DNA from: an uncultured Planctomyces sp.
GTDB lineage: Bacteria; Planctomycetota; Planctomycetia; Planctomycetales; Planctomycetaceae
Direction of reading: 5' to 3'
Assembly (NCBI GenBank): GCA_937899075.1
Contig: CALDJX010000319.1
Location: forward strand, 1 to 45,923
Length of the DNA stretch: 45,923 nucleotides
Part shown: positions 17,998 to 28,027 of the stretch, in pieces
Layout of the letters: each line of letters begins with the position of its first letter
Position numbering within the stretch: the first letter of the stretch is position 1
Position numbers and translations under genes: made by a program
Notes under the pieces: model-generated
Database searches by the model: none
Seen by the model: only the letters and a program-made list of their open reading frames with translations
What the model was told of the DNA's origin: nothing

Positions 17998-18333
17998 CGT
18001 ACGACCTTTCCTTCCGAGTGACCGCACAGTGCTTCTCGATGCATCTGTACACAACAACATTGCTAGCAAAGGGTGTGCCAGGACTCACCTGCGTTACTGG
18101 TGTGGACTCAATGCTTGAATGCCAACAAGGACTCGTCTTCCGATGTCAGGAGATCTAACGCCACGAACAGCAATCGACAACCTTGCCAGTAAGTGGTGCG
18201 TAAAACGCTGGGTGGCCCGACCGGTTGCGGGCCGCAGTCTCAAGACGATGCGTTTGTAAGTTGTTTGATCCGAAGTGGTGTCAGTGTTTCTGTGCCGGAC
18301 ATTTTCGAAACTCATTGGATGACCTGATGAGAA
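17998..18333. other. Intergenic region upstream of globin
   Basis: 336 bases between the globin start and the 3' end of the PAP2-like gene, both on the minus strand. It should hold the globin promoter. I see no repeat of the families found elsewhere and no convincing small gene. Confidence 0.5.
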
Positions 18334-19644
18334 TCAGAAACGGCGTTCGAGGGCGAATCCGGACGTGCGCGGTTCGAGCCACGGGGTGAAAGTCCAGTCG
18401 GATTCGCTTGACTGGGTCGAGTCGATGGCTCGCGTTGCCAGGAAGGCAAACCACCAGCCGAGGAATGCCTGCGATGTGTAGTGGTCGTCGTCGTTGATGC
18501 GGGACAGTGGGACAAGAGTTGAACCGGCGTAGAACGCGAACTTCAGCCACGGTTCTTCTGCCATCTGTGCGGCAGTGAGAAACGGAACGGCTCCCATGAA
18601 GGAGTGGCCGCTGACTCCGTTGTGATCCTGAAACGGCGACCAGCGGGAGCCTGCCGGCTCGTTAGGTCTTGAACCCCCCACGATGTACTGAGTCGCCAGC
18701 ATCGGAGGAGCACCCACCAGGATGCTGCGGAATGATCGCTGACCCCATTCACCTACATTGTCCGCAGCCGGGTTCCCTTCCAGCAGTGAACCGGTGGCCC
18801 AGGCGATCGCAAACACCGGCAGTGTGTAATGACCATTTCCCAGTTTCTTCTGCGCTTCGAGCAGATGAAACCATTCGTCACTTCTGGCGTTGCGAACACT
18901 CGACTGAAAATGAGCCTGCACGGTCTGATCAAAATTCGTGTTGGCCATCAGGGCTCCACCAGCGAGTCCATAGGCCAGACCAGTCAGTGAATTCCGTGAA
19001 TAGAAATGTCGATGGTCTGACCCGATCCGTTCGAAGATCGACAGTTCAGGTTCCGGGAAAGATTGGCTCACCGAAAATTCAAACGCATCATCAGCATGGC
19101 CGCCGGGGGCTGCTTCCGCGATGAGTGGGTGGGTTGTCAGGTCAAAGGTTCTCAGCTCTGGCGAGTTCATTGCCAAGTGGCCGGCCTGCAACCAGCGGGC
19201 GTCCTGTGAAGTCATGATCCCGTCTGGACCAACTTTGATCTCTCCCGTCAGCCAGGTTGGAGAAGCCGTCGAAGGCGGTTGGAACGAAGCCAGTTGAATC
19301 GTCCACGGCGGAGCGTGCGAACTCTGAAAGAATTGAGAATTTGTGGTTCGGCAATTTTCCACGTGGACCATGCCGTTTGTCTGTGGTGTCCGTCGTGCGG
19401 GGTGAGTGAATTCACCAGGTGACGGTTCGAGAACGACGGCGGGCTGATGGGACATCACTGATGGTCGAGGTGACTGTTCGGTCGCGCTGGACTGAATTCG
19501 AAGCGTCGCCCCCGGAACGGACTTGTGTGAAACCACCGCGTTCACACAGCCGGGCACGCAAGCCAGAAATACCAGACACGCCACACAGCCAACACGATTG
19601 ATGTGTTGGTAATAGGGCCGCTGGTGTGACGAACGAAGGTGCAT
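18334..19644 (-). CDS. PAP2-like phosphatase-related lipoprotein
   Basis: 436 aa from ATG 19644; a GTG at 19704 would add 20 residues, and neither start has a good ribosome site. The N-terminus is a lipoprotein signal with lipobox VPGC (Cys33), so the mature protein should be membrane-anchored. Residues ~60-190 are low-complexity. The C-terminal ~250 residues follow the PAP2 acid-phosphatase layout: motif 1 region QYIVGGSRP, motif 2 SGHSFMG and motif 3 SRINDDDHYTSQ. Compared with the consensus KX6RP and SRX5HX3D, the first Lys is Gln and the last Asp is Gln. The core His residues and the Arg of SR are kept. Activity may therefore be altered or lost. The phosphoglycerol-transferase-like gene lies immediately upstream on the same strand. 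Confidence 0.7.
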   Translation of the reverse strand: MHLRSSHQRPYYQHINRVGCVACLVFLACVPGCVNAVVSHKSVPGATLRIQSSATEQSPRPSVMSHQPAVVLEPSPGEFTHPARRTPQTNGMVHVENCRTTNSQFFQSSHAPPWTIQLASFQPPSTASPTWLTGEIKVGPDGIMTSQDARWLQAGHLAMNSPELRTFDLTTHPLIAEAAPGGHADDAFEFSVSQSFPEPELSIFERIGSDHRHFYSRNSLTGLAYGLAGGALMANTNFDQTVQAHFQSSVRNARSDEWFHLLEAQKKLGNGHYTLPVFAIAWATGSLLEGNPAADNVGEWGQRSFRSILVGAPPMLATQYIVGGSRPNEPAGSRWSPFQDHNGVSGHSFMGAVPFLTAAQMAEEPWLKFAFYAGSTLVPLSRINDDDHYTSQAFLGWWFAFLATRAIDSTQSSESDWTFTPWLEPRTSGFALERRF

Positions 19645-19745
19645 TGCCGTTTCAATCTGTGTATCAGCCACCGTGGTCAGGAAGACGGAACGCGAAGGTT
19701 CCACCTACGCCGCTGTGTCGTGAGCCTGGCCAGAGTCAAATGCCA

Positions 19746-21881
19746 TCAGCGCGATGATGCTCGGCGGGAAGCCAGACGATTTTGGGCAGTACCTCGCGGA
19801 CTTGATTGCCCGGGGAACCACTTGTCCGCGTAGTACAAACGGAAGGCTGTCTGGAAGAGGGCGGCGGTGTTCTTGAGGTGCTCGGGTTCGGGGGTGCCTT
19901 TCTGAGTCAGCGCGAAGTCGTTCGCGGCGACATCGAACTCCCAGGCCGAATGGTTAAAGCCGAGATTCACAAGCTGGTGCTGCGGATTAAGGACGGTCAC
20001 GTCATGGTTGTGCTGCATCAATGCTCGACCATCTTCGGGGTGAGTTGTCACGACGTCGCGGCCAAAGAACACCGAGCGGTATTCACCGCCGAGTCGGGCC
20101 ATGATCGTGGGCGCAATGTCCAGCGAACATCCCAGCGTGTTGCAGCGTTCACCGTGACCTTCGCCGTCCGGCTGAAACATCACCACTGGCACGCGATACG
20201 ACTGCAGAGGAAACATCTGGCTGCCGTAAACGCGGGCTCCGTGGTCGCCCATCACGACGAACAATGTATTTTGGTAGAAGTCGTGCGACTTTGCCTCGCG
20301 GAAAAAATATCCCAGTGCATGGTCCGCGTACTTCACTGCGTTTTCACGCGTCTGCTTTCTCTCCGGGATGCGGCCTTCCGGATACGTATAGGGCCGATGG
20401 TTCGAGACCGTCAGCAGCGTGGCGAAGAACGGTTTGCCCGCCGCGTGCAGTTTGTCGAGTTCCTTCACACCGCGACGGAACAAGTCTTCGTCGCTCACTC
20501 CCCACGCGTTGGCAAACACCGGGTCATGAAAGTCGGACTGTTCAATGAAATGGTTGAAGCCGTTATTTGTCATGAACGATCGGACTCCGTCGAACAGCCC
20601 GCGACCGCCCGTCATGAAGAGTCGTTCGTAGCCTCGTTCTTTCAACACGTGGGCGAGAGTGAATACCCGTTCGGAGTGATCGCGCTTGAGAATCGACTCG
20701 GTCGGAATCGGTGGCATGGACGTCATGACTGCTTCCAGAGCCCGTGCCGTGCGATTGCCCGTGGCAAACCACTGATCGAATAATTGCCCCTCATCGCACA
20801 GTTTGTCGAGTTCGGGCGTCAGTCCGCGTTCGTCGCCGAGTGCTCCTACAAAGTCCGAACCGAGACTCTCTTCGAGAATCAACACGACGTTCCAGTCCCG
20901 CTGCGGCTGACCGGTCGAGACGATTCGGTCGACAGGATTGGAAGAGCCTTCCAGCAACTGATCATCGGGGCCAACGACCTGTTGCCGGACTCGTGCGATG
21001 GCATCGGCTTTGTCGATCGTCACGTAGTTCTGATCGTAGTCGAGGCGGCAGGTCAGTGCGTAATAGACAAAGCTGTAGAGCCCGTTGCCGGCACACTCAA
21101 CGGCGACTCGATCTCGCGACACGCTGCGACTGTCCATTCCCGTTGTGAACCACAGACCGGCAATCGTCGCCAGCACTCCCGTGAGTACTCCGCATCTCTT
21201 CCACGCGGCCATCGGAATGGCGATCAGGTTGAGCAATGGCTGCCGCGAGTAGAAATACAGCGTACTGCCCACAACCGTCACGCTTCCGACAAACGGGACG
21301 ACGGCGTACGACTGCCAGATGTTGCAACAAACTTCTGTGGGATAAACGAGATACTCAAAGGCGATGTAATTGAGCCGCGACTGAAACTCGTCGAAGAACA
21401 GCCACTCGGCAACAAACAGCAGGGGCAGCAACAGACCGGCGAAAATCCATTCGCACTCGATACCGATTCGGTTGAGTCGACCGAGTCGCCGCGATTCCGG
21501 CACCACCGTGATATGCACCGTTTGCCAAAGCACAAAACACAGACCTGTCATCACGTCGAACCGCAAACCAACCCACAGCACCTGCGTCACACTGGGGAAG
21601 GTCAGCGCGTTCCAGTCGGCATACACTGCGAGCATGCCCACCCGCAGCAGTGAGAACGTGGCGACTGCTGCCAGGAAGATGAGCCCTACCGCTCGATACG
21701 GCCCCAGCCATTTGCAATGCAGCAATCCGGCAAGGCCGCCGACGACTGCAGTATCAGCCGTCGACAAGCCGGGAACTGATGCGGCCGGTGGTTGGCTCTG
21801 CCCGGGCTGATCGTCGTGGTGCTTCGGGCGTCGAGGCTCTGAGAGGTCGTGCTCGGTGTAAATGGTTGAGGCGGTGCTCAT
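19746..21881 (-). CDS. LTA synthase-like phosphoglycerol transferase (alkaline phosphatase superfamily)
   Basis: 711 aa from ATG 21881, preceded by CAGGGA; the frame is open back to 22034, but that stretch looks non-coding. About five transmembrane helices occupy residues ~55-290. A large extracytoplasmic sulfatase-fold domain follows: VVLILEESLGSDF (metal-binding Glu), GNRTARALEAVM with the catalytic threonine T378, FMTGGRGLFDG, and GDHGARV with D546-H547. This layout matches LtaS/MdoB-type enzymes, which move a glycerol-phosphate or similar head group onto a glycan or lipid outside the membrane. In Gram-negative relatives the product is a phosphoglycerol-modified periplasmic glucan or another envelope glycan; which one applies here cannot be told. 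Confidence 0.85.
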   Translation of the reverse strand: MSTASTIYTEHDLSEPRRPKHHDDQPGQSQPPAASVPGLSTADTAVVGGLAGLLHCKWLGPYRAVGLIFLAAVATFSLLRVGMLAVYADWNALTFPSVTQVLWVGLRFDVMTGLCFVLWQTVHITVVPESRRLGRLNRIGIECEWIFAGLLLPLLFVAEWLFFDEFQSRLNYIAFEYLVYPTEVCCNIWQSYAVVPFVGSVTVVGSTLYFYSRQPLLNLIAIPMAAWKRCGVLTGVLATIAGLWFTTGMDSRSVSRDRVAVECAGNGLYSFVYYALTCRLDYDQNYVTIDKADAIARVRQQVVGPDDQLLEGSSNPVDRIVSTGQPQRDWNVVLILEESLGSDFVGALGDERGLTPELDKLCDEGQLFDQWFATGNRTARALEAVMTSMPPIPTESILKRDHSERVFTLAHVLKERGYERLFMTGGRGLFDGVRSFMTNNGFNHFIEQSDFHDPVFANAWGVSDEDLFRRGVKELDKLHAAGKPFFATLLTVSNHRPYTYPEGRIPERKQTRENAVKYADHALGYFFREAKSHDFYQNTLFVVMGDHGARVYGSQMFPLQSYRVPVVMFQPDGEGHGERCNTLGCSLDIAPTIMARLGGEYRSVFFGRDVVTTHPEDGRALMQHNHDVTVLNPQHQLVNLGFNHSAWEFDVAANDFALTQKGTPEPEHLKNTAALFQTAFRLYYADKWFPGQSSPRGTAQNRLASRRASSR

Positions 21882-22054
21882 ATTGCTTCCCTGCAATGCG
21901 AAACGGCGGTGTTGATTCGTGAAAAGCTGCCTCTCAACTAAGGCGAATTCGTTTGTATACGGGTAAACTCGTAGTTCGAGTGGAGTCTTTGTCCTGTTGG
22001 CATTGATGTGTGACGGAGCCAATACGGCAGGCACTGCTCAGGAACCGCGGGCCC

Positions 22055-22074
22055 GTTGTACGGCTCGGCTAGTA
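22055..22074 (-). promoter_or_regulatory. Candidate regulatory motif shared with the DUF1559 gene upstream region
   Basis: On the minus strand this reads TACTAGCCGAGCCGTACAAC, matching 15 of 20 bases with the site at 24693-24712. Both contain a TAC...GTA dyad. It lies about 174 bases upstream of the LTA-synthase-like gene and just downstream of the M56 gene. Its role as a BlaI-type operator is a guess. Confidence 0.3.
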
Positions 22075-22150
22075 GTTCGGATTAAAATGAAACCGGCGAG
22101 GAACACGAGTGACGGATGAAGGTTCACTCAGATTGCGTCGCCGGTGAAGA

Positions 22151-23305
22151 TCATGGTGAGGGCTGTGACTCTCTTTGAACGGGCTCGTCGCCGAACAGTT
22201 CGTGAAGTGCGTAGCGATGGTCGTAGACTTCAAAGTCTCGCGTCTGCACTCCGAAATCATGCAGGACGTGGGCAGTCCATTCAGGCCACGGTGACCATCT
22301 GGCTTCAGGAGATGCCAGCACGTTAATCGGAAGCCACAGGATCGATGCGATGCAGGTGGCCGCCACCAGCATCGCGGGCGCGGCCCGCGACAACAAACGC
22401 TGAGTCAGGGGGCTTCGTCCCGGTGTTGTCGGTTGCTGTGCCGCATGGACCAGACGGCGAGCCCGTTCGGCCATGACGTTGCGATTTCGCACAAATGCAA
22501 GACTGCCAACCTGCGGCCCTTCATTGACCGCGTTCTGCTCGACAATCGTCAGCAATGTTTTGAGATAGGCCACAATTTCCGACCGTGTTTCGACAGCCTC
22601 GTCGTCGCACATGAACTCGCGAGCCAAGGCGGATTCATGCGACGCCCACCACACCATGGGGTGAAACCAGAAGATGATCTCCACACTTCGCTGGAGAAAC
22701 ACCTGGATGGGGTGGCCGGTTCGCAGGTGTGCAAGTTCATGCCGGAGGATGAACTTCAAATTGTCCTCTTCGTACGTCAGCAGACTGTCAGGAATCACGA
22801 TGTACGGTCTGTGAAACTGCCAGCAGAATGGAGAAGTGATCGCCGGGCTGCTGACAAGTTTCACTGTGTGGCGATTAATCTGAGGTTCAGCACCGTGCCC
22901 TTCATGGGACACGACAGCGCCGAGCGAGATGAGGTCAGGATCGACAGGCCGGCAGGTTCGCAGGAACTTCTCTGCCTGAATCGTTCGGTAGATAAAGAGG
23001 CCAAACGAAACGAAACACCCAATCAGCCAACCGAAGAACAGCACACGGCCCACTTGTAGTTCGAGGGAAACGATCTCGGCTGCCAGCGGGCGAGCCAGCG
23101 GTCTGAAGGTTTGAAACAGTCGTACGTGAGGCAATACCGCGGCGGCAAACACCAACATCAGCAGCAACGCATAGCATCCTGTCCACAGACGGGACTGCGT
23201 TCGTTCGTCGTCGGTCAGACGGCCAATCCAGTGTGTGGCCGTCACGACAATCGCGGCCTGCAGCGAGACCGACGCAATGAGTTCGAGAAACAGAGTCGGA
23301 GTCAT
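22151..23305 (-). CDS. M56 family (BlaR1/MecR1-like) membrane metallopeptidase
   Basis: 384 aa. Several transmembrane helices lie in the N-terminal ~110 residues, and another near 310-330. A cytoplasmic gluzincin domain contains the zinc motif HELAH (H189, E190, H193), preceded by FCWQFHRPYIVIPDSLL and followed by EFMCDDEAVE, as in BlaR1/MecR1 M56 peptidases. There is no penicillin-binding sensor domain; the C-terminal tail is short. Its ATG overlaps the stop of the BlaI-like repressor gene by 4 bases (ATGA), so the two are made together. By analogy it senses an envelope signal and brings about cleavage or release of the repressor. The signal and regulon are unknown; no beta-lactamase gene is nearby. 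Confidence 0.88.
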   Translation of the reverse strand: MTPTLFLELIASVSLQAAIVVTATHWIGRLTDDERTQSRLWTGCYALLLMLVFAAAVLPHVRLFQTFRPLARPLAAEIVSLELQVGRVLFFGWLIGCFVSFGLFIYRTIQAEKFLRTCRPVDPDLISLGAVVSHEGHGAEPQINRHTVKLVSSPAITSPFCWQFHRPYIVIPDSLLTYEEDNLKFILRHELAHLRTGHPIQVFLQRSVEIIFWFHPMVWWASHESALAREFMCDDEAVETRSEIVAYLKTLLTIVEQNAVNEGPQVGSLAFVRNRNVMAERARRLVHAAQQPTTPGRSPLTQRLLSRAAPAMLVAATCIASILWLPINVLASPEARWSPWPEWTAHVLHDFGVQTRDFEVYDHRYALHELFGDEPVQRESQPSP

Positions 23306-23676
23306 TTTTCAGACTCCAGCTTCCGGATCGCGGCCTTCAGTTCTTTGATGTCTTCTCCGCTCATCGAGTTGTTGCCCAACAGGTTCATCATCAGCGACTT
23401 GACCGAACCGCCATACAACGACCCGGTCAGATCGTCAGTCATGGCTCGCTGAACATCGCCTTTCGGCACGACGGCTTCGTAGAGAAACGCTCGGCTGATT
23501 TTCCCGCAGCGGCGTATGACTCCCTTGGCGTCGAGCGTGTTCATGGTGGACATGACGGTTGTGTAGGCGAGTGGACGCTCCAGTTCGTCCGCCACTTCCT
23601 GGACGGTGACCCGCTGTCGTCGCCACACAATTTCCATCAGTTCCAGTTCACATTTTGTGAGTTGGCGTTCGGGCAT
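23302..23676 (-). CDS. BlaI/MecI/CopY family transcriptional repressor
   Basis: 124 aa from ATG 23676, with GGAG 7 bases upstream; a longer frame to 23703 is less likely. It is a winged-helix DNA-binding protein: TKCELELMEIVWRR, VQEVADELE, and AYTTVMSTMNTLDAKGVIRR form the usual recognition helix and wing. The C-terminal dimerisation part (VQRAMTDDL...DIKELKAAI) is present. Repressors of this family bind dyads of the TACA/TGTA kind and are inactivated through the partner M56 peptidase encoded directly downstream with a 4-base overlap. Confidence 0.92.
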   Translation of the reverse strand: MPERQLTKCELELMEIVWRRQRVTVQEVADELERPLAYTTVMSTMNTLDAKGVIRRCGKISRAFLYEAVVPKGDVQRAMTDDLTGSLYGGSVKSLMMNLLGNNSMSGEDIKELKAAIRKLESEK

Positions 23677-23744
23677 CGATTTCTCCACGGCCCAGAAGAT
23701 CAAGAGTCAAACAGCGCCTTGCGGCACCCGAAATAGAAATGGTG

Positions 23745-24647
23745 TTAATAGTCAGCTCGTCGAGCTATCCGCTGATACTGCCGCGAGTCAATCGTTTCTG
23801 AAATGAGACTGACTCGTCCGTCGCCCCACAGGAAATTCGCTCCGCCAGGATGTCGACTGGAAAATTCACACTCGTCGCAGGTGTCACAGTTTGGTGAGGT
23901 CAGCATGTTTCCCACGAGCCGGCACGCCGCGTCTGCTCCTTGCCGATCGACGCCCAGCCAGGTTGAGGGAACCGTGGCCATCGTTCGCTCACCAGTAATC
24001 GTGGTGTTGCTTGCCCCGCGTTCCAGATCGACCAGCCTCACGGTGCGGTGTCCCACAAACGTTCCTTCACCTGGCGGTGCGGGAGTCGTGTCGTCGGCTT
24101 CTGAAGTCCCGAAGACGCCGACGTAGCTGGTCGTCGGTAGATCGAACAAAGGGCCGGACGTATTCGCAACTTCGTCTTCCCACGAAAGTAGAAACGTTGG
24201 CTCTGTCAGATCGGACGGGCAGAGCAGCAGGTCGATCGATGTCGCGCGAGCCTGCGTGTTCGCCGGATGCGTCAGCACCCTGTTGCGATCGGTCCGCTCG
24301 TAGATCGCGTTCTGTTCAAGATAAGGAAGCAACGGCACCGCCCAGCCATAAGCCGAGTTGTTGGTCGATTCCCATTGCCAGCCAGCGGGGAACGAGCCAC
24401 AGACTTCGTGATAGCTGTGCAACGCGATGCCAACCTGCTTGAGCTGATTGACGCACTGCATCCGACGAGCGGCTTCGCGAGCCGACCCAACCGCCGGAAG
24501 AACGATCGCGGCCAGCGTGCTGACAATGGCCATGACGGTCAGAAGTTCCAGCACGGTGAACGCTGACCGACGCGTCGAGCGTGACAAGCCACACCCGTCC
24601 GGCAATCTGCGTTGCCCTCGCCGATCAGCAGCATGCCGTCTGACCAT
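23745..24647 (-). CDS. DUF1559 prepilin-type protein
   Basis: 300 aa. It has a type IV prepilin-like N-terminus: after a basic leader (RSTRRSA) comes FTVLELLTVM, with F30 as the first mature residue and E34 in position 5. This leads into a long hydrophobic helix ending LPAVGSAREAARRMQC. The rest matches the DUF1559 family greatly expanded in Planctomycetes (QLKQVGIALHSYHEV, PYLEQNAIYERT, and a C-terminal NFLWGDGRVSLIS motif). It should be processed by a prepilin peptidase and be a pseudopilin or surface protein; the precise role is unknown. AAAGGA lies upstream of the ATG, and a possible regulatory dyad lies at 24693-24712. Confidence 0.92.
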   Translation of the reverse strand: MVRRHAADRRGQRRLPDGCGLSRSTRRSAFTVLELLTVMAIVSTLAAIVLPAVGSAREAARRMQCVNQLKQVGIALHSYHEVCGSFPAGWQWESTNNSAYGWAVPLLPYLEQNAIYERTDRNRVLTHPANTQARATSIDLLLCPSDLTEPTFLLSWEDEVANTSGPLFDLPTTSYVGVFGTSEADDTTPAPPGEGTFVGHRTVRLVDLERGASNTTITGERTMATVPSTWLGVDRQGADAACRLVGNMLTSPNCDTCDECEFSSRHPGGANFLWGDGRVSLISETIDSRQYQRIARRADY

Positions 24648-24692
24648 CGAAATTGAATCCTTTCAAAGTGTGTCCCACCGTGAACGAGGCGA

Positions 24693-24712
24693 CTTATACG
24701 GGCCGCCTAGTA
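24693..24712 (-). promoter_or_regulatory. Candidate regulatory dyad upstream of DUF1559 gene
   Basis: On the minus strand this reads TACTAGGCGGCCCGTATAAG, with an outer ATAC/GTAT dyad when one more base on the left is included. It ends 45 bases before the start codon. It resembles the 22055-22074 site (15 of 20 identical) and the general TAC/GTA dyads of BlaI-type operators; no binding evidence exists here. Confidence 0.3.
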
Positions 24713-24851
24713 TTTAGCCAAGGGCACTTCGGAGGGAGTCCAGAGTCCAGTAACGAGTGACCAGAGCAGTGGCATTTTGCGTGCCAGTCGCGTGAGCGGC
24801 GACCGTCGCCACGCTCACCGATTGCGGCGATGCTGGCCGGCGTCGTTCAAG

Positions 24852-24886
24852 TGCAAAGGGTTGCCGAAGGGCTGCAACCCTTTGCA
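24852..24886. repeat. 13-bp perfect palindrome downstream of RND pump gene
   Basis: TGCAAAGGGTTGC and GCAACCCTTTGCA pair perfectly around a 9-base loop. It follows the stop of the RND pump (minus strand) by about 40 bases. No U-run follows in either direction, so it looks like a dispersed repeat more than an intrinsic terminator. Confidence 0.75.
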
Positions 24887-24922
24887 GCAGAGAACTGAGC
24901 GGAAAGTTCAGAGCAGAAAATC

Positions 24923-27900
24923 TCAGCCCTCAAATGTCGGGCTCTGGACGTCGGACTCTGGCCGCTCAACTCTGCCGAAGCGGGCGAAGAGTGGCGGGAG
25001 GACGAGCAGGTTCAGCAGTGTTGATGTGACCAGGCCGCCGAGGATCACAAAGGCCATCGGGTATTCGATTTCCTGACCCGGTTTGTTACCTGTCACAACC
25101 AGCGGCACGAGCGCGAGGCCCGTTGTCAGAGCCGTCATCAGGATCGGGGCGAGCCGTTCGGCGGCTCCTCGGATGACGAGGTCCGGGCCGAACGGTACGC
25201 CTTCTTCGTTTTGCAGGTGGCGGTAATGGTCAATCAGCATGATGCCGTTGCGCGCGGCCACGCCCAGGACCGTCACGAAGCCGATCAGCGAGCCGAGTGA
25301 GATCACTCCGCCACAGGCGAAAGCTCCCGCGATGCCACCGACGAGCGCGAACGGCAGCGTCAGGAAGATCAGCAGCACCAGCCGCATTGATCCGAAGTCC
25401 GACTGCAGCAGCAGCAGGATGCCGAGCAACGAGAAGACCGTCAGGCCGAGCAGCCTCTGACGCGACGCCTTTGCCTCTGCGTACTCGCCGAGAAACTCCG
25501 GGTGATAGCCTTGTTCGAACTTCACGCCACCGAGGACTTGTTGTTCGATTTCCTGCGCGACGCTGCCGAGGTCTCGACCGGACACGTTGCAGATGACGTC
25601 CAGCTTGCGCGACGTGCCGATGCGCTGGATGGCGTTCGCGGCGGGCTGAATCGAAATGTTCGCGACGGCTTCGAGCGGGACCTGTCCGCCTGACGGAGTG
25701 TCGATCATCAGACCGCGCAGGACGTCCACATCACGACGAACGGATTCCGCCCCCCACACCATGACACGGAAGATTTTCTGCTCTTCGAAGATCTCGCCGA
25801 CCTGCGTGCCTCGAATGAGCGTCGTGGTCGCTCGGCGGACGTCGCCGGGTGACAGACCGAATTGCGCGGCTGCTTCCGGTTTGAAGTCGATCACGATCTG
25901 CGGAACCAATACCTGCGGCTCGACCTTCAGATTGGTGACGCCCTCGACTTTGCCCATGACATCCGCGACGTCCTGCGCGGTCGCTCGCAGCTCTTCCAGA
26001 TTCGGGCCGTAAATACGGACGACGATGGCGCCGCTGGCTCCGGTCAAAACCTCTTTGATGCGTTCGGTGAGGTAGGTCAGCAGGTCGCGATACAAACCGG
26101 GATAACCATCGACGGCTTCCTGCACTTTGGCGACGGTCTCGTCGTAGTCGACGTCTTCGTCGATGCTGATCCACAGCTCGGTGAAGTTCGGCCCGTAAAC
26201 CTCATCGGCGACTTCGGCACGCCCGATATGCGAACCGAAATTGTTGACGCCTTCGATAGCTCGCAGCTCCTTGCTTGCCGCGATCGTGATGCGGTTCATG
26301 GCTTCGACGCCGATGCCGGGCTTCTCGACCCAGTGCATCAGGAAGTCGGTCTCTTTGAACTTCGGCATCAACTCTTCGCCCAGCTGCGGAACGGCAACTC
26401 CGGCCCCGACAAACACCAGCAGCACGAAGGCGATGATCGATTTCGGTTTTCGAATCAGTGACGGCAGGATTGCTGCGTACCAGCGTTTAAGGATCGTCGT
26501 CAGCGGCGAATCACGATGTGCGCGGCCGGCGGTGCGAGGCAGCAGGATCAACGACAGTGCCGGAGTGATCGTCAACGCGACAACCAGCGAAGCCAGAATC
26601 GCCAGGATGTACGACGCGGCCAGCGGTCGGAAAAATGAACCGGCGAGCCCTTCCAGGAAGAACACAGGAACGAGCGTCAGCACGACGATCAGCGTCGCGT
26701 AAACGACGGCGCTGCGGACTTCGAGCGACGCATCAAGCACCACTCGGAATGCGGACTTCGGGTTACCCGCTTCGTGATTGAGGCGCAGCCGCCGCAGAAT
26801 ATTTTCGACGTCGATGATCGCATCGTCGACGACTTCACCCAGCGCGATGATCAGCCCGGCCAGCACCATCGTGTTGATCGTGCCGCCTCGGTAATAGAGC
26901 ACCAGCACCGCCGCCACGAGCGATAACGGAATCGCCAGCGAGCTGATCACGGCCGCTCGCCAGTCGAACAGAAACAGCGACAGCACCACGATCACCAGTA
27001 CGCAGCCAATGATCAGCGAATGCGTCAGGTTGTCCAACGCTCGTTCAATGAACGTCGCGGGTCGGAATATTTTCGTATCGACATCGACGTCCGGGAGTGC
27101 CGGAGCGAGTTGCTCCATCGCGGCTTCAACGGCGTGAGTCAGTTCGAGCGTGTTGGCCCACGGCTGCTTTTCGACGATCAGCAGAATGCCGGGTACGTCG
27201 TTGATAATGGCGTCGCCAATCGGGGGCGGCGATCCGATTTTCACGTCGGCCACATCGCCCAGCAGCAGCGGCGCGCCGTTGCGATGCGCGACCACCGTAT
27301 TTCGAAGTTCTTCCGGATCGTTGATGCTCGTCGTGTGCCGAATCGCCAGCCGCTGGTTTGGTGTGTCGATGAAGCCGCCAGAGATCGGCTCAACGGAATT
27401 CCCGACAGCCAGCATCACCGTATTCAGAGTGACTCCGTGAGCCCGCAGCCGATCAGGATCCACGAGCACCTGAAACTGCTTGTCGTAGTCGCCCCAGATG
27501 GCGATGTTGGCCACGCCGGGAATCGCCATCAGTCGCGGACGGATCGTCCACTTCGACAGAACCGTCAGGTCCATCTGCGAAAGTTTTTCCGACGACAGCC
27601 CAATCTTCATCGCGCGACTGAGCGACGACAACGGCGGCAGAATGACCGGAGGATTGACGACCTTCGGCAGCCGCGACGCACTCAGCGTAAGCCGTTCCTG
27701 GACAAGCTGCCGAGCGATGATCAAATCGGTCCCGCGTTCGAAGTACAGCTTGACCGACGACAGTCCAAGCACGGATTTCGACTGAATGTGGTCGAGAAAC
27801 GGAATTCCGTTCAGCGAGTTTTCGATCGGAACGGTGACCAGGCTTTCGACTTCTTCCGTCGACAGACCGGGCGCTTCCGTCTGAATTTCCACCTTGGGCG

Positions 27901-28027
27901 GCGCGAACTCCGGAAACACGTCGAGCGGAATATCGTCCGCCGTACGGATTCCGACGACGATCAAAGCAAGCCCTGCCGCAACCACAATCGTGCGGAAACG
28001 CAGAGCCGACGTAATGAGCCAGTTCAT
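24923..28027 (-). CDS. RND efflux pump inner-membrane subunit (CzcA/CusA-related)
   Basis: 1034 aa, the usual length for RND pumps. The N-terminal helix is followed by [20 protein letters not shown] and then porter-domain segments. [20 protein letters not shown] in helix 4 carries the adjacent acidic residues that relay protons. The second half shows [20 protein letters not shown] and [17 protein letters not shown], then [19 protein letters not shown], all typical of the heavy-metal-efflux (HME) branch. Substrate specificity cannot be told. Its ATG overlaps the adaptor stop by 4 bases. The final residues ([14 protein letters not shown]) look repeat-derived and extend past the last helix. Confidence 0.92.
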   Translation of the reverse strand: MNWLITSALRFRTIVVAAGLALIVVGIRTADDIPLDVFPEFAPPKVEIQTEAPGLSTEEVESLVTVPIENSLNGIPFLDHIQSKSVLGLSSVKLYFERGTDLIIARQLVQERLTLSASRLPKVVNPPVILPPLSSLSRAMKIGLSSEKLSQMDLTVLSKWTIRPRLMAIPGVANIAIWGDYDKQFQVLVDPDRLRAHGVTLNTVMLAVGNSVEPISGGFIDTPNQRLAIRHTTSINDPEELRNTVVAHRNGAPLLLGDVADVKIGSPPPIGDAIINDVPGILLIVEKQPWANTLELTHAVEAAMEQLAPALPDVDVDTKIFRPATFIERALDNLTHSLIIGCVLVIVVLSLFLFDWRAAVISSLAIPLSLVAAVLVLYYRGGTINTMVLAGLIIALGEVVDDAIIDVENILRRLRLNHEAGNPKSAFRVVLDASLEVRSAVVYATLIVVLTLVPVFFLEGLAGSFFRPLAASYILAILASLVVALTITPALSLILLPRTAGRAHRDSPLTTILKRWYAAILPSLIRKPKSIIAFVLLVFVGAGVAVPQLGEELMPKFKETDFLMHWVEKPGIGVEAMNRITIAASKELRAIEGVNNFGSHIGRAEVADEVYGPNFTELWISIDEDVDYDETVAKVQEAVDGYPGLYRDLLTYLTERIKEVLTGASGAIVVRIYGPNLEELRATAQDVADVMGKVEGVTNLKVEPQVLVPQIVIDFKPEAAAQFGLSPGDVRRATTTLIRGTQVGEIFEEQKIFRVMVWGAESVRRDVDVLRGLMIDTPSGGQVPLEAVANISIQPAANAIQRIGTSRKLDVICNVSGRDLGSVAQEIEQQVLGGVKFEQGYHPEFLGEYAEAKASRQRLLGLTVFSLLGILLLLQSDFGSMRLVLLIFLTLPFALVGGIAGAFACGGVISLGSLIGFVTVLGVAARNGIMLIDHYRHLQNEEGVPFGPDLVIRGAAERLAPILMTALTTGLALVPLVVTGNKPGQEIEYPMAFVILGGLVTSTLLNLLVLPPLFARFGRVERPESDVQSPTFEG

